This document shows, piece by piece, positions 1-13,700 of a stretch of DNA of 64,000 nt (position 1 is the stretch's first letter; every line of letters begins with the position of its first letter). This stretch comes from Trichopria drosophilae (taxonomy: Eukaryota; Arthropoda; Insecta; Hymenoptera; Diapriidae): positions 101,923,001-101,987,000 of the forward strand of contig CM059587.1 in the NCBI GenBank assembly GCA_030407085.1, given 5' to 3'. The position numbers and the translations under genes are program-made. The notes beneath the pieces were generated by a model that was not told the DNA's origin, did not search any database, and saw nothing but the letters and a program-made list of their open reading frames with translations.

Positions 1-2880
1 TATTTGACCTCTTTTGAATTAAGTTTCCCCTCATAGTACTTTGTAGGTACAGAATGTTACCGACTAAAAATTATCCTAAGTATTTTCGTTACTTATGTTC
101 TAGATAATAATTATTCACTTTACATAATTAGAATCTATACATAAATCCGATATTAAAACCTTAATTATCTTAAGAGGTCGATTACCTTATTTTGAATATT
201 AACAGAAATTTCTTATTCGTTCTGCTGGTCAGGTGGTCTATTTCTCTATTGCGTGGGAACTAATTCCTATTAAACATGAAACTAAGTTAACAATATCTTA
301 AATGAGCAAAGGAGCAGTTAGTTAAGTGTTATTACCACTTATAGTTAACCTACGTTTAAATGACAATTAAGAGCTTTTCTTCGGGAATAATTATTGTGTA
401 TCTAAAATTAGCCCTAATCATATTTAAGTATTAATATAATATAACTATATTTTCTTATGAGGTACGGACTTTTTTTAAGTAAAAAAAAAATTATTTTAAA
501 AATCTTAAGAATTTTATCAATTTCCACTTTCATTTTCCAACAAATTTTCTAATAATTGAATTGCATAAACGAGTTTCTATAAAAATATTAGTATTTACAC
601 CAGGTTTCTATTTTCGTTCATCATAAGGCAATACAGTTCTTTAATATTGTTGCTTTTATAGTAAGAAATTAAAGTTAATATCCAGATTGAAATGTTTACT
701 CTAATTTTGATTTGATTTGAAATCATTTATTTATGTCCTGGACAGAAGCGTCCGTGAACAAAACACTGTTTACAATAATGATGCAATAGACTAATAGTAA
801 TAACAAATAAAATATTGAAAATACTAAATCTAATTCTTAATCTAAGTAGTTCCGCTCGATGGTGAATTATGCAAGTTCAATGACATATATTAGTTCATAG
901 ATTATTTTTAGTAAGTACATTTTAGTAAGTATTTTTAGCATATTTATATATTTAAATTTAATTTAAATTTAATATTAAATAATTCAAAGGGTACACAAGA
1001 AAAATACGAATCGCATACGGTAAAATCCAATATGAAATAAATGTCAGCTAAAGGAAAAAATGGTTATTCTACATAGTGAAAAATTAGACTTTTTAAATGG
1101 GATTACTTTAACAATTTTTAGATAGAAATTAATTATTCAACTTGAATGACGTAGGTTAAATATTCTTTTTTTTTTTTCAAAGAAATGTCCATTAATTAAA
1201 ATAAAATATTTCTTACTAGTTAAGAAATCGTCTTTAAACAATTTTCTTGCATTTACAATATTTTCTTTATAGTTGAAAATGAAACGAGGTTGAAAATAGG
1301 AGGAAAATACAGTTTTGATCGCAACATAACCTCAAATATACAACACAACTACGTTCCCTATTATACTTAACCCTTTAACGAAATTGTGTACGTTTGGTCA
1401 TTAAAGGGTTAATATAAACAATATTAATTATAATTATGAATATTAAATGAATAAGTTTCAACTCTACTATGCCTTCTGAACTTTACAAAAATATATTCAA
1501 AACTTTTTTTGATTCGTAATTGTTTGCAGTAAACTAAAACAATTTTGTTAAATATAAATTTTATATGTAAATATCAAGAAAAGTATTGTGAAAGTAAATA
1601 TATTATTTGTTGTTCACATTGTAGGTATTTTGATTTTTTATTTAATACCCTTATATGATTTTTCTATATTAATTTCGTTACTGAATGCAAAATATTCTAC
1701 TTTAATTCCAGATTGAAAATCATTTTAGTTATCACTTACATTATGATGCCGTATGTTGTAAAATGTTTCTCAGAGATACAACTTGGCATTTCTTATGCAA
1801 ATTCTTTGTCAAAGTTTTATTAAGTAATTTAAATTTCTCATGAAATCGTTATTTGGTATTAAATTCTTTTGAATCTGAACTTCAATCATGAAAGTTACCG
1901 CTGCGAAAAAGTGACCAAACGTTCTCGTAAAAACTGGCGCTTTAACTGCATTGAAGTTTAAAGGAACAAATGCGATATCCTTTATTTCGATATTACAGAA
2001 ACTTAGTTGGCCTGGCTGTAAACATTAAACATATCACGAAGATCTTAATGGGCTGGATTTCAAATGCCATTTATAGCTACTGTACTGTTAGAAACTGACA
2101 TTACTGAAGAGCTGTTACTACAGTTAGACAGTTTAGGAGCTTCAACTGCAGTGAAATATTTTCACAAAGATATTGTTCATCTACATTATATTCCAGGACA
2201 TATATAATATATACGCTGCACGTAAATTCGTAACCTGTATTTTATTGATTGAGCTCATGCTTGACATTTATATTTTATGAATTTTCTCTTAAGACAAATA
2301 TATAATAAAATGTAATTTAAGTTTTCGTTTAATTATTGTAAATGTATTTCATTACTGCATTAAGTTTTGTTTTTTTAATAAAAATTGTAGACTATGAAAC
2401 CAAAAAATGGGTGAGTTTTTCAAAAAAACAAAGTCAGTATTTCTAGAAAATAAATATTGCAGAAACATTGTGGCTTTGTAAAGTTGCGACCGTCCTTTGA
2501 TACATTTACAGTCATTTTTCTGTGTTGTTGTTGTTATTATTAATACTACTGATAATATATTATTTTTTCATAGCCGATTTAATCATAAAACCAAAATAGT
2601 TTTATTAAGAATACTGGTTTTATGTCAAAAGGGACGACCTAAGTAAGTCCATAAAAAAGAGTATAATTTTTATAAGCATTATTGTTTTAAAAAATGTATA
2701 TTCTCTTTAAAAAAAGTTGTTGAATTCTTGTCGTAGATATAATAATTGAATCGACTTACATTACCCGAGTCGAAATTTTAACTCTTCTGAAGCTGGTTAA
2801 AAATTACACACGACCACAACAAAAAATTTGTTTTGGCAATTTAAGGATATGTGAAAAATCTGAAACGATGAGTTAACTTG
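1..2880. other. AT-rich noncoding DNA
   Basis: Apart from a small TTAA-flanked palindrome (listed separately) this is AT-rich sequence with frequent stops in all frames. No gene, RNA or organised repeat was seen. Confidence 0.6.
1367..1412. repeat. Tiny palindromic element flanked by TTAA
   Basis: The sequence runs TTAA-CCCTTTAACGA ... GGTCATTAAAGGG-TTAA. The two TTAA tetramers (1367..1370 and 1409..1412) bracket a 38-base core whose ends CCCTTTAA and TTAAAGGG are inverted repeats. TTAA is the target-site duplication of piggyBac transposons and their termini start with CCC, so this could be a minimal piggyBac-type MITE or internal-deletion relic. A chance AT-rich palindrome is also possible. 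Similar AACCCTTTAA or AACCCATTAA starts occur at 29743, 31281, 33180 and 39341. Confidence 0.35.
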
Positions 2881-2891
2881 GGCAAAGAATT

Positions 2892-3235
2892 CGTTTTCAG
2901 CCACCAAAAATCTACAAGGTCCTTCACTTCTGATTCAAGTTGTATAAAAAAAAATATTTTTTTCGAAATGTACCTACAGTGATTAATTACACTGGACCGC
3001 AAAACAGTTTTTTATTGCAGATAACTTGATTCAGAGGTACTGGATCTTATAGATTTTTGATCACTGAAAATAAAGTAGTTGTCCAATTTGACCTGTGACT
3101 TCAGATATTTCAGATATCCTAACTTCAAATTGCCAAAAAGGATACTTTTGGCTATTTTTCGGAATAGATTTCCTGATATGACGGGCCAGATCGAATAATG
3201 GATTTGTTTTCAGCGGCCAAAAATCTATAAGATCC
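2892..3235. repeat. Diverged copies of a TTTTCAGCNNCCAAAAATCTA repeat, direct and inverted
   Basis: GTTTTCAGCCACCAAAAATC followed by TACAAGGTCC lies at 2893..2922, and GTTTTCAGCGGCCAAAAATC followed by TATAAGATCC at 3206..3235. An inverted form (GGATCTTATAGATTTTTGATC...) lies at 3042..3070 and matches the 3207..3235 copy at 26 of 29 positions. This looks like a decayed dispersed repeat that has rearranged or folded back; I cannot name the family. Confidence 0.55.
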
Positions 3236-5095
3236 ACTATTTTTTATTCATGTGATCTCGAAACAAATTGTTTTTGTGGTCTTGTGTTATTGTATCTACA
3301 AGACTCGGCATCCCCTACATTCTCTATTTAGTACCTCCTAATAAAATTCAGGATAGTTTGGAATTTGCAGATTCTTTGTTCCATATTTCATGTATTTTTT
3401 TCGTACAATTATCACCCAATTGCTTTGACATTTTTGTCCTGGATTTCTATGAAGTGTGTAAAATTGGAGTAAAAAGGCCTGCCTTTAAGAAATTAATAAT
3501 TACAATTTGTATGTGTATTTGTTGTTGGTACGTCCGTAATAATTCTACTTTGGATTCCCTTTAATTAGTCACTAATCTGGTATCAGTTTTTTGAACTTGA
3601 AAATTGTGGATCCCATATGGTTTAATAAGATTTATGTTAATTTAAATATGGTTATTGACATCCTTGTTTGTCGCACTGCAGGAGCACCAATGTGATATTA
3701 ATTAAGATTACAGATGGGTATTTAAAATCCAACTAATCTACTAAACTCAGAGTTCTTAAAAACCTCTCAGTGTATCGAAACTGTGGTCATTATTTTCTTT
3801 TTTAAAAAAATGATCCACAAACATCGTGTAAGTGTCTATCCTTACCACCAATATGTTAACTGAATTTTTCCCAACATCTTTCTGAAATATTTCTAAATTG
3901 TGCAGACGAGTTTTTGGCTTCAGTAACCGTTACAAAAGTTAAATGGTTTATTCGACCGTTCATCACTCATCTCAAATATCATAAATTTTATGATAAATTT
4001 ATATGTATCATGAAATACCTACGATTTTTTAACAATAAAAATGTTAATCACATGACTGCTGCATAATAAAAGAGATGAAAAGGCATTAAGAGATAAATTT
4101 ATTACAATTATTTAAACAAATAAACGCTAATTATCCCATTTGCTTTTAGTATAATATATTAATAGTAATTTGAATTATCATCAAACCGTTTCTGTTTCAA
4201 AACATGATGATGACTCGAGGGCATGTTTCTACAATATGACCCTGTTGATATTAAAGCGTACGATGCTATGGAGACAAAGAAGAGTTTCATATATAGGTCA
4301 CCGTTTATCATATATAATTTTTAGAAGATTTAAAAGTCCATTTTAAGAGTAGATAAGACAATTACTTTTTTGTTATCAAAAGTACCAGTTTATTAGAAAA
4401 AATATTATTTATAACTTTTAATTATTTTATGTTAAATACGTGGTCCTATGTATTACAACGAATTATAGAAGATTGATTATTCATGTGTAAAGGATATGAT
4501 ACACTTCTCAATTACGAATATATTTCTTAGAAATGTGTACCAAATTTTTATGAAAAATCGGGGAAATTTACTACTTTATCTGCAAAACATTTAAAATAAT
4601 TTATTTTGTTTTCGTTTTTATATAACTAATAAACTATTTTAATGCATTTTTTCTTCACGATTAAGAATATATGATAATCAAATTTATCCATCGTTCTATT
4701 ATTCACAAAAAATGAAATTTTCGATCGGTCATGTTGGAGCAGCCATTTTGAACTTTGCAAATTTGATTTCGGATTTGTATTTAGTTATTCAACGATTTCA
4801 AACAGTTTTCTAATCTGTAGTTTGATAAACCAAAAAACAATTGAATATTTCCATTCTATATTGTGTAATGTTGCTTCAATTGTACAAATTGCAAATTAAA
4901 ACATTCTTATTACTGTCGTTAATTATCAAACTGAGGTTCATTCATTACAAAATCAATATTTTAGCAAATTTACTCGTTACGAATCTGACTTTTATGAACC
5001 AATATCAGATTTATAACCAATTTCAACCAATCTTCCTCAAGAACTGATTGCGTTAGCGAATACAGTCATTTATATTATCTTAGTTACTTTGCAGC
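3236..5095. other. AT-rich noncoding DNA with one diverged repeat
   Basis: The 98-codon open frame at 3268 has no recognisable domain and is treated as chance. Near 4737..4790 a stretch reading GCAGCCATTTTGAACTTTGC then AAATTTGATTTCGG resembles sequences at 9214 and 33512 (listed there). No gene was seen. Confidence 0.5.
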
Positions 5096-5099
5096 AATC

Positions 5100-5960
5100 G
5101 AAAGCCTGAGCCATCGCCGCTATTATTTAAGTGACTCAATAAATCTTGGTCTGAAATACCTGGATGACCTACCGCAAATTCTTGGTTTTTGAATCACTGA
5201 TAAAATTTTGAATGAAATCCTTTCATCCATAGATGAAGTATTTTCAGTGATTTTCAACGAAGCCAACGTGCAATCCATAAATCCAACAAAGCTTTCCCGG
5301 ATGAATGAAAATAAAATAGCAACTCGCACGTGTCGGGACGGCAAAATTTTTCGTAGTCGGGAAATTCGCGAGGTGTGCAGCGACCTTTAAAGTTCTTGGG
5401 TTGGTTTTTTGCCCCTTTCGGCGTTGGGGAAATCGATATCGGTCCTGGAAAGGAGAGCCGAGGGGCCGTCGGACGCTTTCCACCTACGCGGAAACGGACT
5501 TTTCCGCAGGCTGCACGAAATTGCGCAAATTCAAAGGGGCGGGGGAAATTTGGAGGAAAATGCGAGACAGTAGATGACGGGGGATTCGGCACGTCTGCCA
5601 ACAACCGCACCCACCAAAAAAACGCCTGGCTCTCAATTTCGCGATTCAGGAAGCTCGTTAAGTCAGGGCGAGTCGAACGGGGTAATCTCCTTCCTTCCAA
5701 CCAGGGTTTTCTTCTCTGGCTCCTTGTCGTCATTTTTTTTTCACTCCGTTACAACGCACCTTTGACGTCAGCGTCGCACACTAGGGAAAACGCATTTTTT
5801 GTCTTTAATGGTTTTGCCGACGCCTTTGTTTTAAGACTTCTTTACGAGCATTCCATAGTACGTGCCGCTGGAAATAACGTAAAACTAAAAAAAAGCTGGA
5901 TATATGTCGGACGTGGTAGGTCGGAAACCTCTTTGTTACTGCATTTTTAGATTTCTGAAT
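5100..5960. promoter_or_regulatory. GC- and CpG-rich island, candidate promoter, noncoding exon or enhancer
   Basis: This block stands out from its AT-rich surroundings by CpG-rich sequence, for example GGGGCGGGGGAAATTTGG near 5536 and many CG dinucleotides. It carries long open frames on both strands (191 codons + from 5375, 159 codons - from 5733), but neither shows a recognisable domain, and overlapping open frames on opposite strands are what GC-rich noncoding DNA produces. A CRE palindrome TGACGTCA lies at 5763. It is on the same side of eag as an upstream promoter would be, about 18 kb from the leader, so it might be the eag promoter or a noncoding first exon. No convincing splice donor was found on the + strand. 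Confidence 0.4.
5763..5770. promoter_or_regulatory. Full CRE palindrome TGACGTCA
   Basis: TGACGTCA is the perfect consensus for CREB/ATF family factors. It lies in the CpG-rich island, followed by GCGTCGCACACTAGGG. An 8-mer can occur by chance, so the call rests on its position in the island. Confidence 0.4.
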
Positions 5961-8900
5961 TTTCGAAATTTATTAGATACGTATCAATACATGTATAAAA
6001 ATATTGAAATATTATTCAAAAAAATAAATTATGAATATTTATTCTACCAAAAATCAACTTCTATATTAAATTTAATTGACTTCGTCCATATACTAATCAA
6101 CTGACAATTATGTATATAATTTACAATAAAAACTTGTAGTAAAAATGTAGTAAAAATGTAGTAATATTGACTAAATATTCGAGTTGAATTTACTAAATAC
6201 TTAGGTGTTAACCGGCAATCAAATATTGAATTAATATTACTCAATTTTGTTTTTCAATATTTAACGAGCAATAGCCGTTTTCTGGTTGAAATTAACTATA
6301 ATATTTATACAATAATCCAGAGGATTACAATAATTCCCCATTTTGATTTGTTATTTTGAAATTTTAAATTTCGAGATTAAAATAATATGCAATAGTCCCT
6401 AAAAACCTTAGATAGAATTATAGAGTTAGATTAGAAATTTTAGATACGCCATTTTGTGTTTGGAATTCTATTAACATTTGGAATAATAAGTCTGAGAGGG
6501 AGTTTTGCATGCTTTTTGGACGCACATTTCTCAAATTTAACTACATTTTTGATTGAATGTTCCACGAATACGTGGATTTCATGGGCCATATTTTATGTCC
6601 CATATTGGATGACCCGACGAACAATATGAGCCCTCAAAAGGTTAATCCAAATTTTGGGCACGCTGATGATCCGGTTGTCATGAAACATCCCATATATACA
6701 AGACTGTAAAAAGAGAAAACAAATACTACAATTTTCTGTTGTATGAAACTTCAAAATACGGAGATGTAGTTGGAATATTCATAATTTGTTCTGGGCCCAA
6801 TTTTTATTTCAGAATTGAAATAACAGTATCGATCGATATCTAAGATGGAAACGTAATGGCATATTAATCGGTGATTTAGAAGTCCAAGGAATGCTTTTAT
6901 GACACTTGGTAATGGATCTAATAAATTGCATTCGAAATTAGAACTACTTGTAATTTATTTTCTGTACTATGCATAAGTAATCCTAAGTGACAAGTACATA
7001 AAAACTAATAGTTTGGGTATCGTTTTGTTGACTTCGAGCACTTTCTGAAAAAGAACGTTATCTGCATTACCCATTTTGTTATTAAACTTATCAAAACATG
7101 TTTTTTTAAACTTTATATTTGATTAGTATATGTCCACCCTAGGAGTTTAAAAGTTTGCTTATTGGCCTTACTATCTAAATAATAAAAACATCTATATGGA
7201 AGTTCCATAAGCTCCATACTTCTTAAGTAATAACCCTATCCATATTTTTTTGTGTGTAACCTTTGGAATTTTCGCAGTTCATTTATGCAAAGAATATCGT
7301 GAATTTTAGAGTCAAGGTGAAATAATTGCCTACACATCAATAATTTCCATTGAATTAATTTAATCATATGAATTTTTAATGATAAGCGCGATTGATTTTA
7401 GTCGGTTAGTTAGAACAATACATTATCATTTTAGGTAACTAATGCAAGATAATGTAGTTGAAATAAAATAACATCTATTATGCAAGATACATTTGTGAAA
7501 GTCTTCAATTATTCAAAAACTATGTAATAAATTAGTCCAATGGAACCGTTTTGCATCATATACATGTTTGAAGAAATTTAGTTACTAATTTTATATTATT
7601 AAAATGCTTCTAATGATTGAGTGATTTATTTATTTTTTATTACATAAAACATGTCCCAGTTCAAATAGTATCAAACTTCATATTTTATATAATTCACAAT
7701 TGGAGAATCTATAATGTGATTATTTTTTTAAGCCATAACTCACACTCTTAATTTTTCGTTGGATCCCAGAAATAATGCTATGCCGTAATTAACAGGCGAA
7801 ATTCTGAGATGTTTTATACCCCAGTCTATCAAACACGGATTAATTTGTATCGAAGTTGTTATGTATAGCTTTCCGAATTAATACCTAAATATATTTTTAA
7901 CATTTATTAACCTGCTTTAAATAAACAGTTATAAAAGTGTATTCATAAACATTTTGGGTCGTTAATGTGTAAAATATGGTTATATCGATTAAAATGAATG
8001 AATCACATCTTGACAAAATTTTGGAAATTTTAAATAATGATTGGTAGTAATTATTTCACGTGGACTGATTAATCATGCACGAATTAAGCTATTTTTATAT
8101 TATTTCCCTGTAGCCGACTCACTATGTCGTTTGGTTAATTTATTATATTTTAATAGATTTGATAATCTGAAATCACCTACATGAAAAATATGACAATCAT
8201 TAGGATTAATAACTGATGTTAAATGTTTAATACGTCATGTTCTATTCTCTAAATATCCTAACCTACAATTTTATCCTTTTGCTGTCGATTAAATTTACAT
8301 TGATTAAACAGACAATGTGTAACTTGATTCATCTTGAATGACTAGAATTATTACAGCGTTATATATAAAGGCAGACGCCTCAAACCTCAAACATTATAGT
8401 TAGTACATTATTTGAAAATAACCTATCACAAAAATCACGCAGTGTCATAAATAATGGTTTTATGCTTAGTTATTTGTTAAGGCAAAGTATTGTTTCACTA
8501 CAAATCTATATTTATTTATGTTTTCTTTTTAAAATTTATAATTTTCTAGATGAACTTCTTGTAGTCACTAGTATATAGCCTTACTAATATGTAAATTCGA
8601 TAATTTATCCATTACGATTATTTAAAATTTTGTAATAAAATTATAATGCTCTGCAAGGTAGCACCTACACAAAATCAGGTATATTTTCTGTCCAGATTCT
8701 ATAAAGCATGTCCAAAGTACGGCCTTTACGAAATATTAGAAACTTGATTCAAATTTCTACCTCACGTGTATCAAGTGAAAAAAATGTTTATGTAATATTC
8801 GAATAAAAATTAAACATATAAAACTTACCTACAACGTACACTGGTATGACAGTCTCCTAGCGGAATATTCCTTGTGAATGTTTAAAATTGGAATTAATAT

Positions 8901-11900
8901 AAGATGCAAATCCATCAGCTACTTTTAAGATATTGAAATTAACGTAATCTTATTAAAAAGAATTATATAACTAGGCCGATCCATCCTCCAATAATTGCCT
9001 TTAAAGTTTGTGCTAAATTGTGAATTTTTTATGTTATATTAAAATAACAAATCCGCTTGCACTTATTTTTCATTTTGCTATATTTGGAGTAAAAGAACCT
9101 AAATACTTTGGTATATCTTTTACGAATATATACCAATTTTTTATTTTTTTGTTTAAAATTTTGAACATAAGAAATCTATGAGTAATCTGTAATTACAATT
9201 TTTAATATTATGCCACCGTATTGGATCCGAAGTTTCGAATTTTGCAAATATAATATCAGAATTTTATTACGGGTGAAAATTCACATACTTGTAAAAATGT
9301 TTTAAAATATTACAAACTTGATAGAATTTGATATTTCGAAAATTAAAACTGGTGGTTACAAAATAATTTTTTGGTGGATTTTCATGAAATTTAGTACTCA
9401 AATATGTTTTGGATATTAATTGAAATTTATTTATGTACTTTAAATGTAATTGTTGAAAAACAGATTATCATAGTTGTAAAATATTGTTTATAAAAATCAA
9501 TTAATTTTAATACAGTGAAATTAGCTGGGAAATTTACATTTTATATACTGCATTAAATTTCACAGCTTCGTCTCTATAAAGTCACGAATTAGGCGGCTGG
9601 TGTAAGATTTGAAATTTTATATTTTTTTGTTTTTGTCAATTTTGATGTTTTCTTTTTGTGTACATATAATTTTCATGTTAACGTATAGTTTTTTTAAATT
9701 TAAAATTGTTGTTGTTCACATTTCTTAATGCAAATTCTCTTGTAACAAGTTTTTAGTAATAAGTAGCAAGCAAATCCGATTAATTCATAATACCAAGACC
9801 AACACTCATTAGATAACAAGCTTTATTAAAATCCATTAAAACTTGTTTCATACACTTTTGTTGCAACTAGTGAAAATCTATTCCTAATTCTAATGTAAAA
9901 ACGTTATTAATAAATAGTTAATATCACCTTATAAGTAAGTGGAAATGGTTATCACTCGCCACGGTACATTAAAGAAGTAATCGTAATCAATCGATAATAA
10001 CTGGAATGGCTTTAATAAAGTGGTTTAAACGATCGATAATGTCGTAGCGGATTTGTCACCCTGCATCGTTGCAATTTATTTATTGCGTCTCTGCCAATGT
10101 GAGCATTTTATTGAGTCGTTAACCACAACGATTTTATACATTTATTACTCACTAAGCTCCGGTAAGTAACGCGAGAGATTTATACTTTATAAGGTACATA
10201 CGTCAAGTTTCGAATAAATTTCATTCGATATGTGCCTTATTTCCTGCTGCGGACGGAATTTTCCCAGTTATTTGATAGCCTGCCTGTTTCATTTCAGAAT
10301 TTTAGTTTTGAATTTAATTTAAATGATGTTGTAACTTAATTTGCACGAATGAACGCATATATTGCGATATGTCACCGAATTGCATTTGAACATTTTCACG
10401 ACAGTTAAATATCCAGTGCTCTTAAATTTTGACTAGAAATAATTTTATAGATGGTTTCATGACGGACGATATAATTCGATCTCACTACCAGTTTAGTTAC
10501 TTTGAATTATGTTTATTTGCATTGAATTTGATTATGTTCAAGAGTTAGCACTGAAGATATAAATATTTGCAAGAATTTTGTCATTAATAAACGCGTACAC
10601 ACGAAAATAACTTGTGGTGTCACTAAAACTGACATTCACCAAAATATCCGGATAAAAAAATTACATTTATCTGATGCTTTATGTATTTAAAATACAAAAT
10701 TGAAATGATAAATTTGATTTTAGAGGTTTTATGAGGAACAAAATCGGCTTCAACTCTTCTTTTTTGACTAAATACATATCGATTATTTTTGTCAGTTCTA
10801 AAAATATATCGAGTTTCATCCGAATCGATCACTGTCACCTGGATACATTTACTTGTTAGTAGTACTGCATGTGCTTACTTTTTGCGTACGTCATATGTTT
10901 GTAATCCACAGTTTTTAAAAAAAATTCCCCCTTCAGTTTTCCATTTAATTGAAATTGACATTTTTTTTCTTGTGTGGCGATAAAATATTTTCTTAACATT
11001 TCAAATATGCAGTTAGTAAACAGTGGAATAGATTAATGAATATTTAAAATACTTTTATGGTATTAATATTTCAATAGAGTATTTATGTGAGTCATCAATT
11101 ATTTAGCATATCCCATTATGTCTAGTTTCCAAAACAAAACAAATTATAAATTGATAAGTAACAACAAATTAAATTATAATGAAATGAAGTATGAAATTAA
11201 ATCATTTTGAACAGTTAAAAAAAATTATTATAAATCTAAACGAATTGTTTAGTTATCACAATATTACATCATAGTTTGAAGTGTATGCCATTACTAATAA
11301 GTTACCAAAATTAATTATTTAGTATGATGCGATCATTTAACAATATTTTCAAGACGAGTGCACTTTCAATAAAAGATGTTAAAGGTTATTTAGCTTTATA
11401 ATATTTTGTCATAATTGTTAAAATAACCGGATCGTACACTTTAACCATAAATTTTCGTGTCGATGTCGAATATTGGGTAATACTTCCTAACGGAAAAGAA
11501 GGATGATAAATTATGTTTCGAGCGCAATAAGTTTATTCATGAAACTTCTTCCTTGAGAACTTTAAGATTACCCAAGCAAACGCACGTCAATTAATCATTT
11601 CTTACAATATCTTACATTTGCAGCAAAAATCCATAGATTTTTAATAAATGTACAAATTTTTCATAGTGTAACTACATAAATAATATCCTAATCATTGATT
11701 GAAGGTAGGGATATATTGTATTACTATTTGTGACCACGGACCCTCAGATTTAAAGTGTCAGGGAGTGATTCTTTAATTTGATTAATATTTTGAATTTGCA
11801 ACATTACTTTTGCTCAAAAGCAAACTTTCGAGGTTACTTTCTCTGTAGATCGCTCTTAATAATTAAATCATTAATTGTATTACATTTTTTTAAACTTTGT

Positions 11901-13580
11901 ATTATCTTGATTCCTATTAATCATTAGGATGAACACATTGTACATTTAATAATATTAGTAAATTAGTATAATTTATTTCTTAGGCCTTATGTAACAGCTG
12001 TATTGTAATCTTTTTTTCATCTAAGTTCTAATTTTTTTGTAGATTATTTTACATTAGTAAGATTTATACGTAGTTTAGTTGGGCAGGGAAATTTAAATTT
12101 CAAGCTAAAGGATACACCTAAATAATAAACATCAATACTATATTTACAAACAATTTCATGGCACAATTTATTTCGAAATTGTAATTCGTTATTAAAAACG
12201 AACGGAATATGTGATGACAAAAATATCCAACGGCTCAAATCCTAAAAATATTGATAGTGATTTTTTATGAAAATTCATTGCAAAAATATCCATTAAATAC
12301 ATAATTTCGTCTACATAAGGTATTTTATTCTTTTTAAGTTACGATCATGACGAGTGGATCTTAGATTTTATATCGGCGTGTTATTATTAATTGTTAACTA
12401 AAAACATTAATAAACATGACTATAAACAGACAAAATTGTGTCTTTTCTAAATGATGATCTGAGCATTCAGATTTTAAAAATGTGTACAAGAATTTAACTT
12501 AAATAACATCTGCACATGACTTCGATTTCTGCAATGATGGACTGATTTTTTAAAATAATTTTGTTCATACAACATATTTAGGTGTACATTTCTTTTAAAT
12601 GTAAATAAATTATAATAGGCACATTGGAAACGTTGTATAAACCAGTTTTTTAGTTAAAAAAATTAATGATCATTCAATGCAGAGTAATTCCAGCATTAGT
12701 TCATAAAAATTGCGACAGATTTAGGAATTAAAATACAATTTTGAAAGATTTTTCTTAAACGAAATATTATACTGTGATTAATTTCATATTACCAAGAAGA
12801 GATATCGATTAGATTTTAAGGTTTTAGTTAATAATTATTTTGTTTTTAGAAGTTATGAATTTAGTGTTCCATTAAGAAAAGCATTCGTCGTGATTTGTTG
12901 AAATGTTGGATTGTAAAAAGAATGATGAACTAATTGTATGTAGGTAAAAATCAAGACACGTCTTAACCTTTAAGGGATTGTAAAAATACTTTTTAGATAA
13001 TTATAGGCAGTCTTTAGAATGTTCCATGCACTTATGTACAGTTTCTGAATATAACTGAAGGGAAATTGTTAATTATGCTCTTAATAAATTTTACAATAAT
13101 TATACATTGATTGTTTTATAAAACTATATATATTATTATTGTCATTATATGATGAGATTTATAAGCATAATGTTATAAATACGTTTAAATTTATAGATTG
13201 CTTGAATGTATTAAGGTATAGATAAGTTGACTAACAATTTTCAAATAAAACATTCTTTTTTATTTTCATGAAACATACTTTTTGTTATTTTGGCCTATTA
13301 TCTCTTGATTTTGTGCCGAAAAGAATATACATTTTTCTTTCTACGCTGGTATCCGAATTGTTTGAGGGATACACAGTGGGTCAGGAGAGGTACTTCCGAA
13401 ACTACTAATATTTTTAATCTTACTAAAAACTAAAAAACATGGTTTAAAAAACAATTTTTGTAAGCGTGAACAATGAAATTCTTCAAACGATCATCTTGAG
13501 CTCTCCGCAATAGCTTTTGGGAATACCAAAAATTATATTCCAAAACCATTGGAATTGAATGTTATTATGAACTTAACAGC
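5961..13580. other. AT-rich noncoding DNA
   Basis: About 7.6 kb of AT-rich sequence without recognisable coding exons or RNA genes. Near 9212..9300 there is a diverged copy of the repeat seen at 33512. The only notable splice-like signal is a strong donor-like CGGTAAGTAA near 10159, which has no supporting exon. Otherwise nothing organised was seen. Confidence 0.5.
9212..9300. repeat. Diverged copy of the 'TTCGAATTTTGCAAAT' repeat
   Basis: GAAGTTTCGAATTTTGCAAA followed by TATAATATCAGAATTTTATTACGGGTG resembles the 33512 copy (GCCATTTTTAATTTTGCAAA then TAAACACCGAATCCATAATTACCGACCC) and the 4737 copy. The match is by eye and imperfect, so membership of one family is tentative. Confidence 0.35.
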
Positions 13581-13589
13581 GCCGTCTTG

Positions 13590-13700
13590 TTTGACCTAAT
13601 TGGACAACTATCGGGGATGACTATTAGTTGGGACTACTACTTGAGTAGCAAAGCTGGAATCACACATCTTCCACAAGTTCCGTTACTACTTAAGTAGTTA
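13590..13700. repeat. Cluster of ACTACTT/AAGTAGT palindromes
   Basis: GGGACTACTACTTGAGTAGC occurs near 13630, and a perfect 14-base palindrome ACTACTTAAGTAGT lies at 13685..13698 preceded by CGTT. The motif TTACTACTTA recurs as hairpin arms at 20140 and 25294, which suggests a small foldback family. Confidence 0.5.

Noticed and set aside
3268..3564. 98-codon + frame rich in Cys, Ile and Phe
   Set aside because: It follows directly after a decayed repeat and has no signal, domain or splice context.
5375..5950. 191-codon + strand open frame (and 159-codon - strand frame 5733..5254)
   Set aside because: Open frames overlap on both strands in CG-rich DNA, neither has a recognisable domain, and no splice structure supports them. 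Treated as a composition effect.
8360..8410. TATATAAAG with possible initiator downstream
   Set aside because: TATA-like words are common in such AT-rich DNA and no transcript or exon follows.
10150..10170. Strong donor-like CGGTAAGTAA, possible noncoding upstream exon of eag
   Set aside because: No promoter or acceptor partner could be tied to it. Kept as a note for anyone with RNA-seq.
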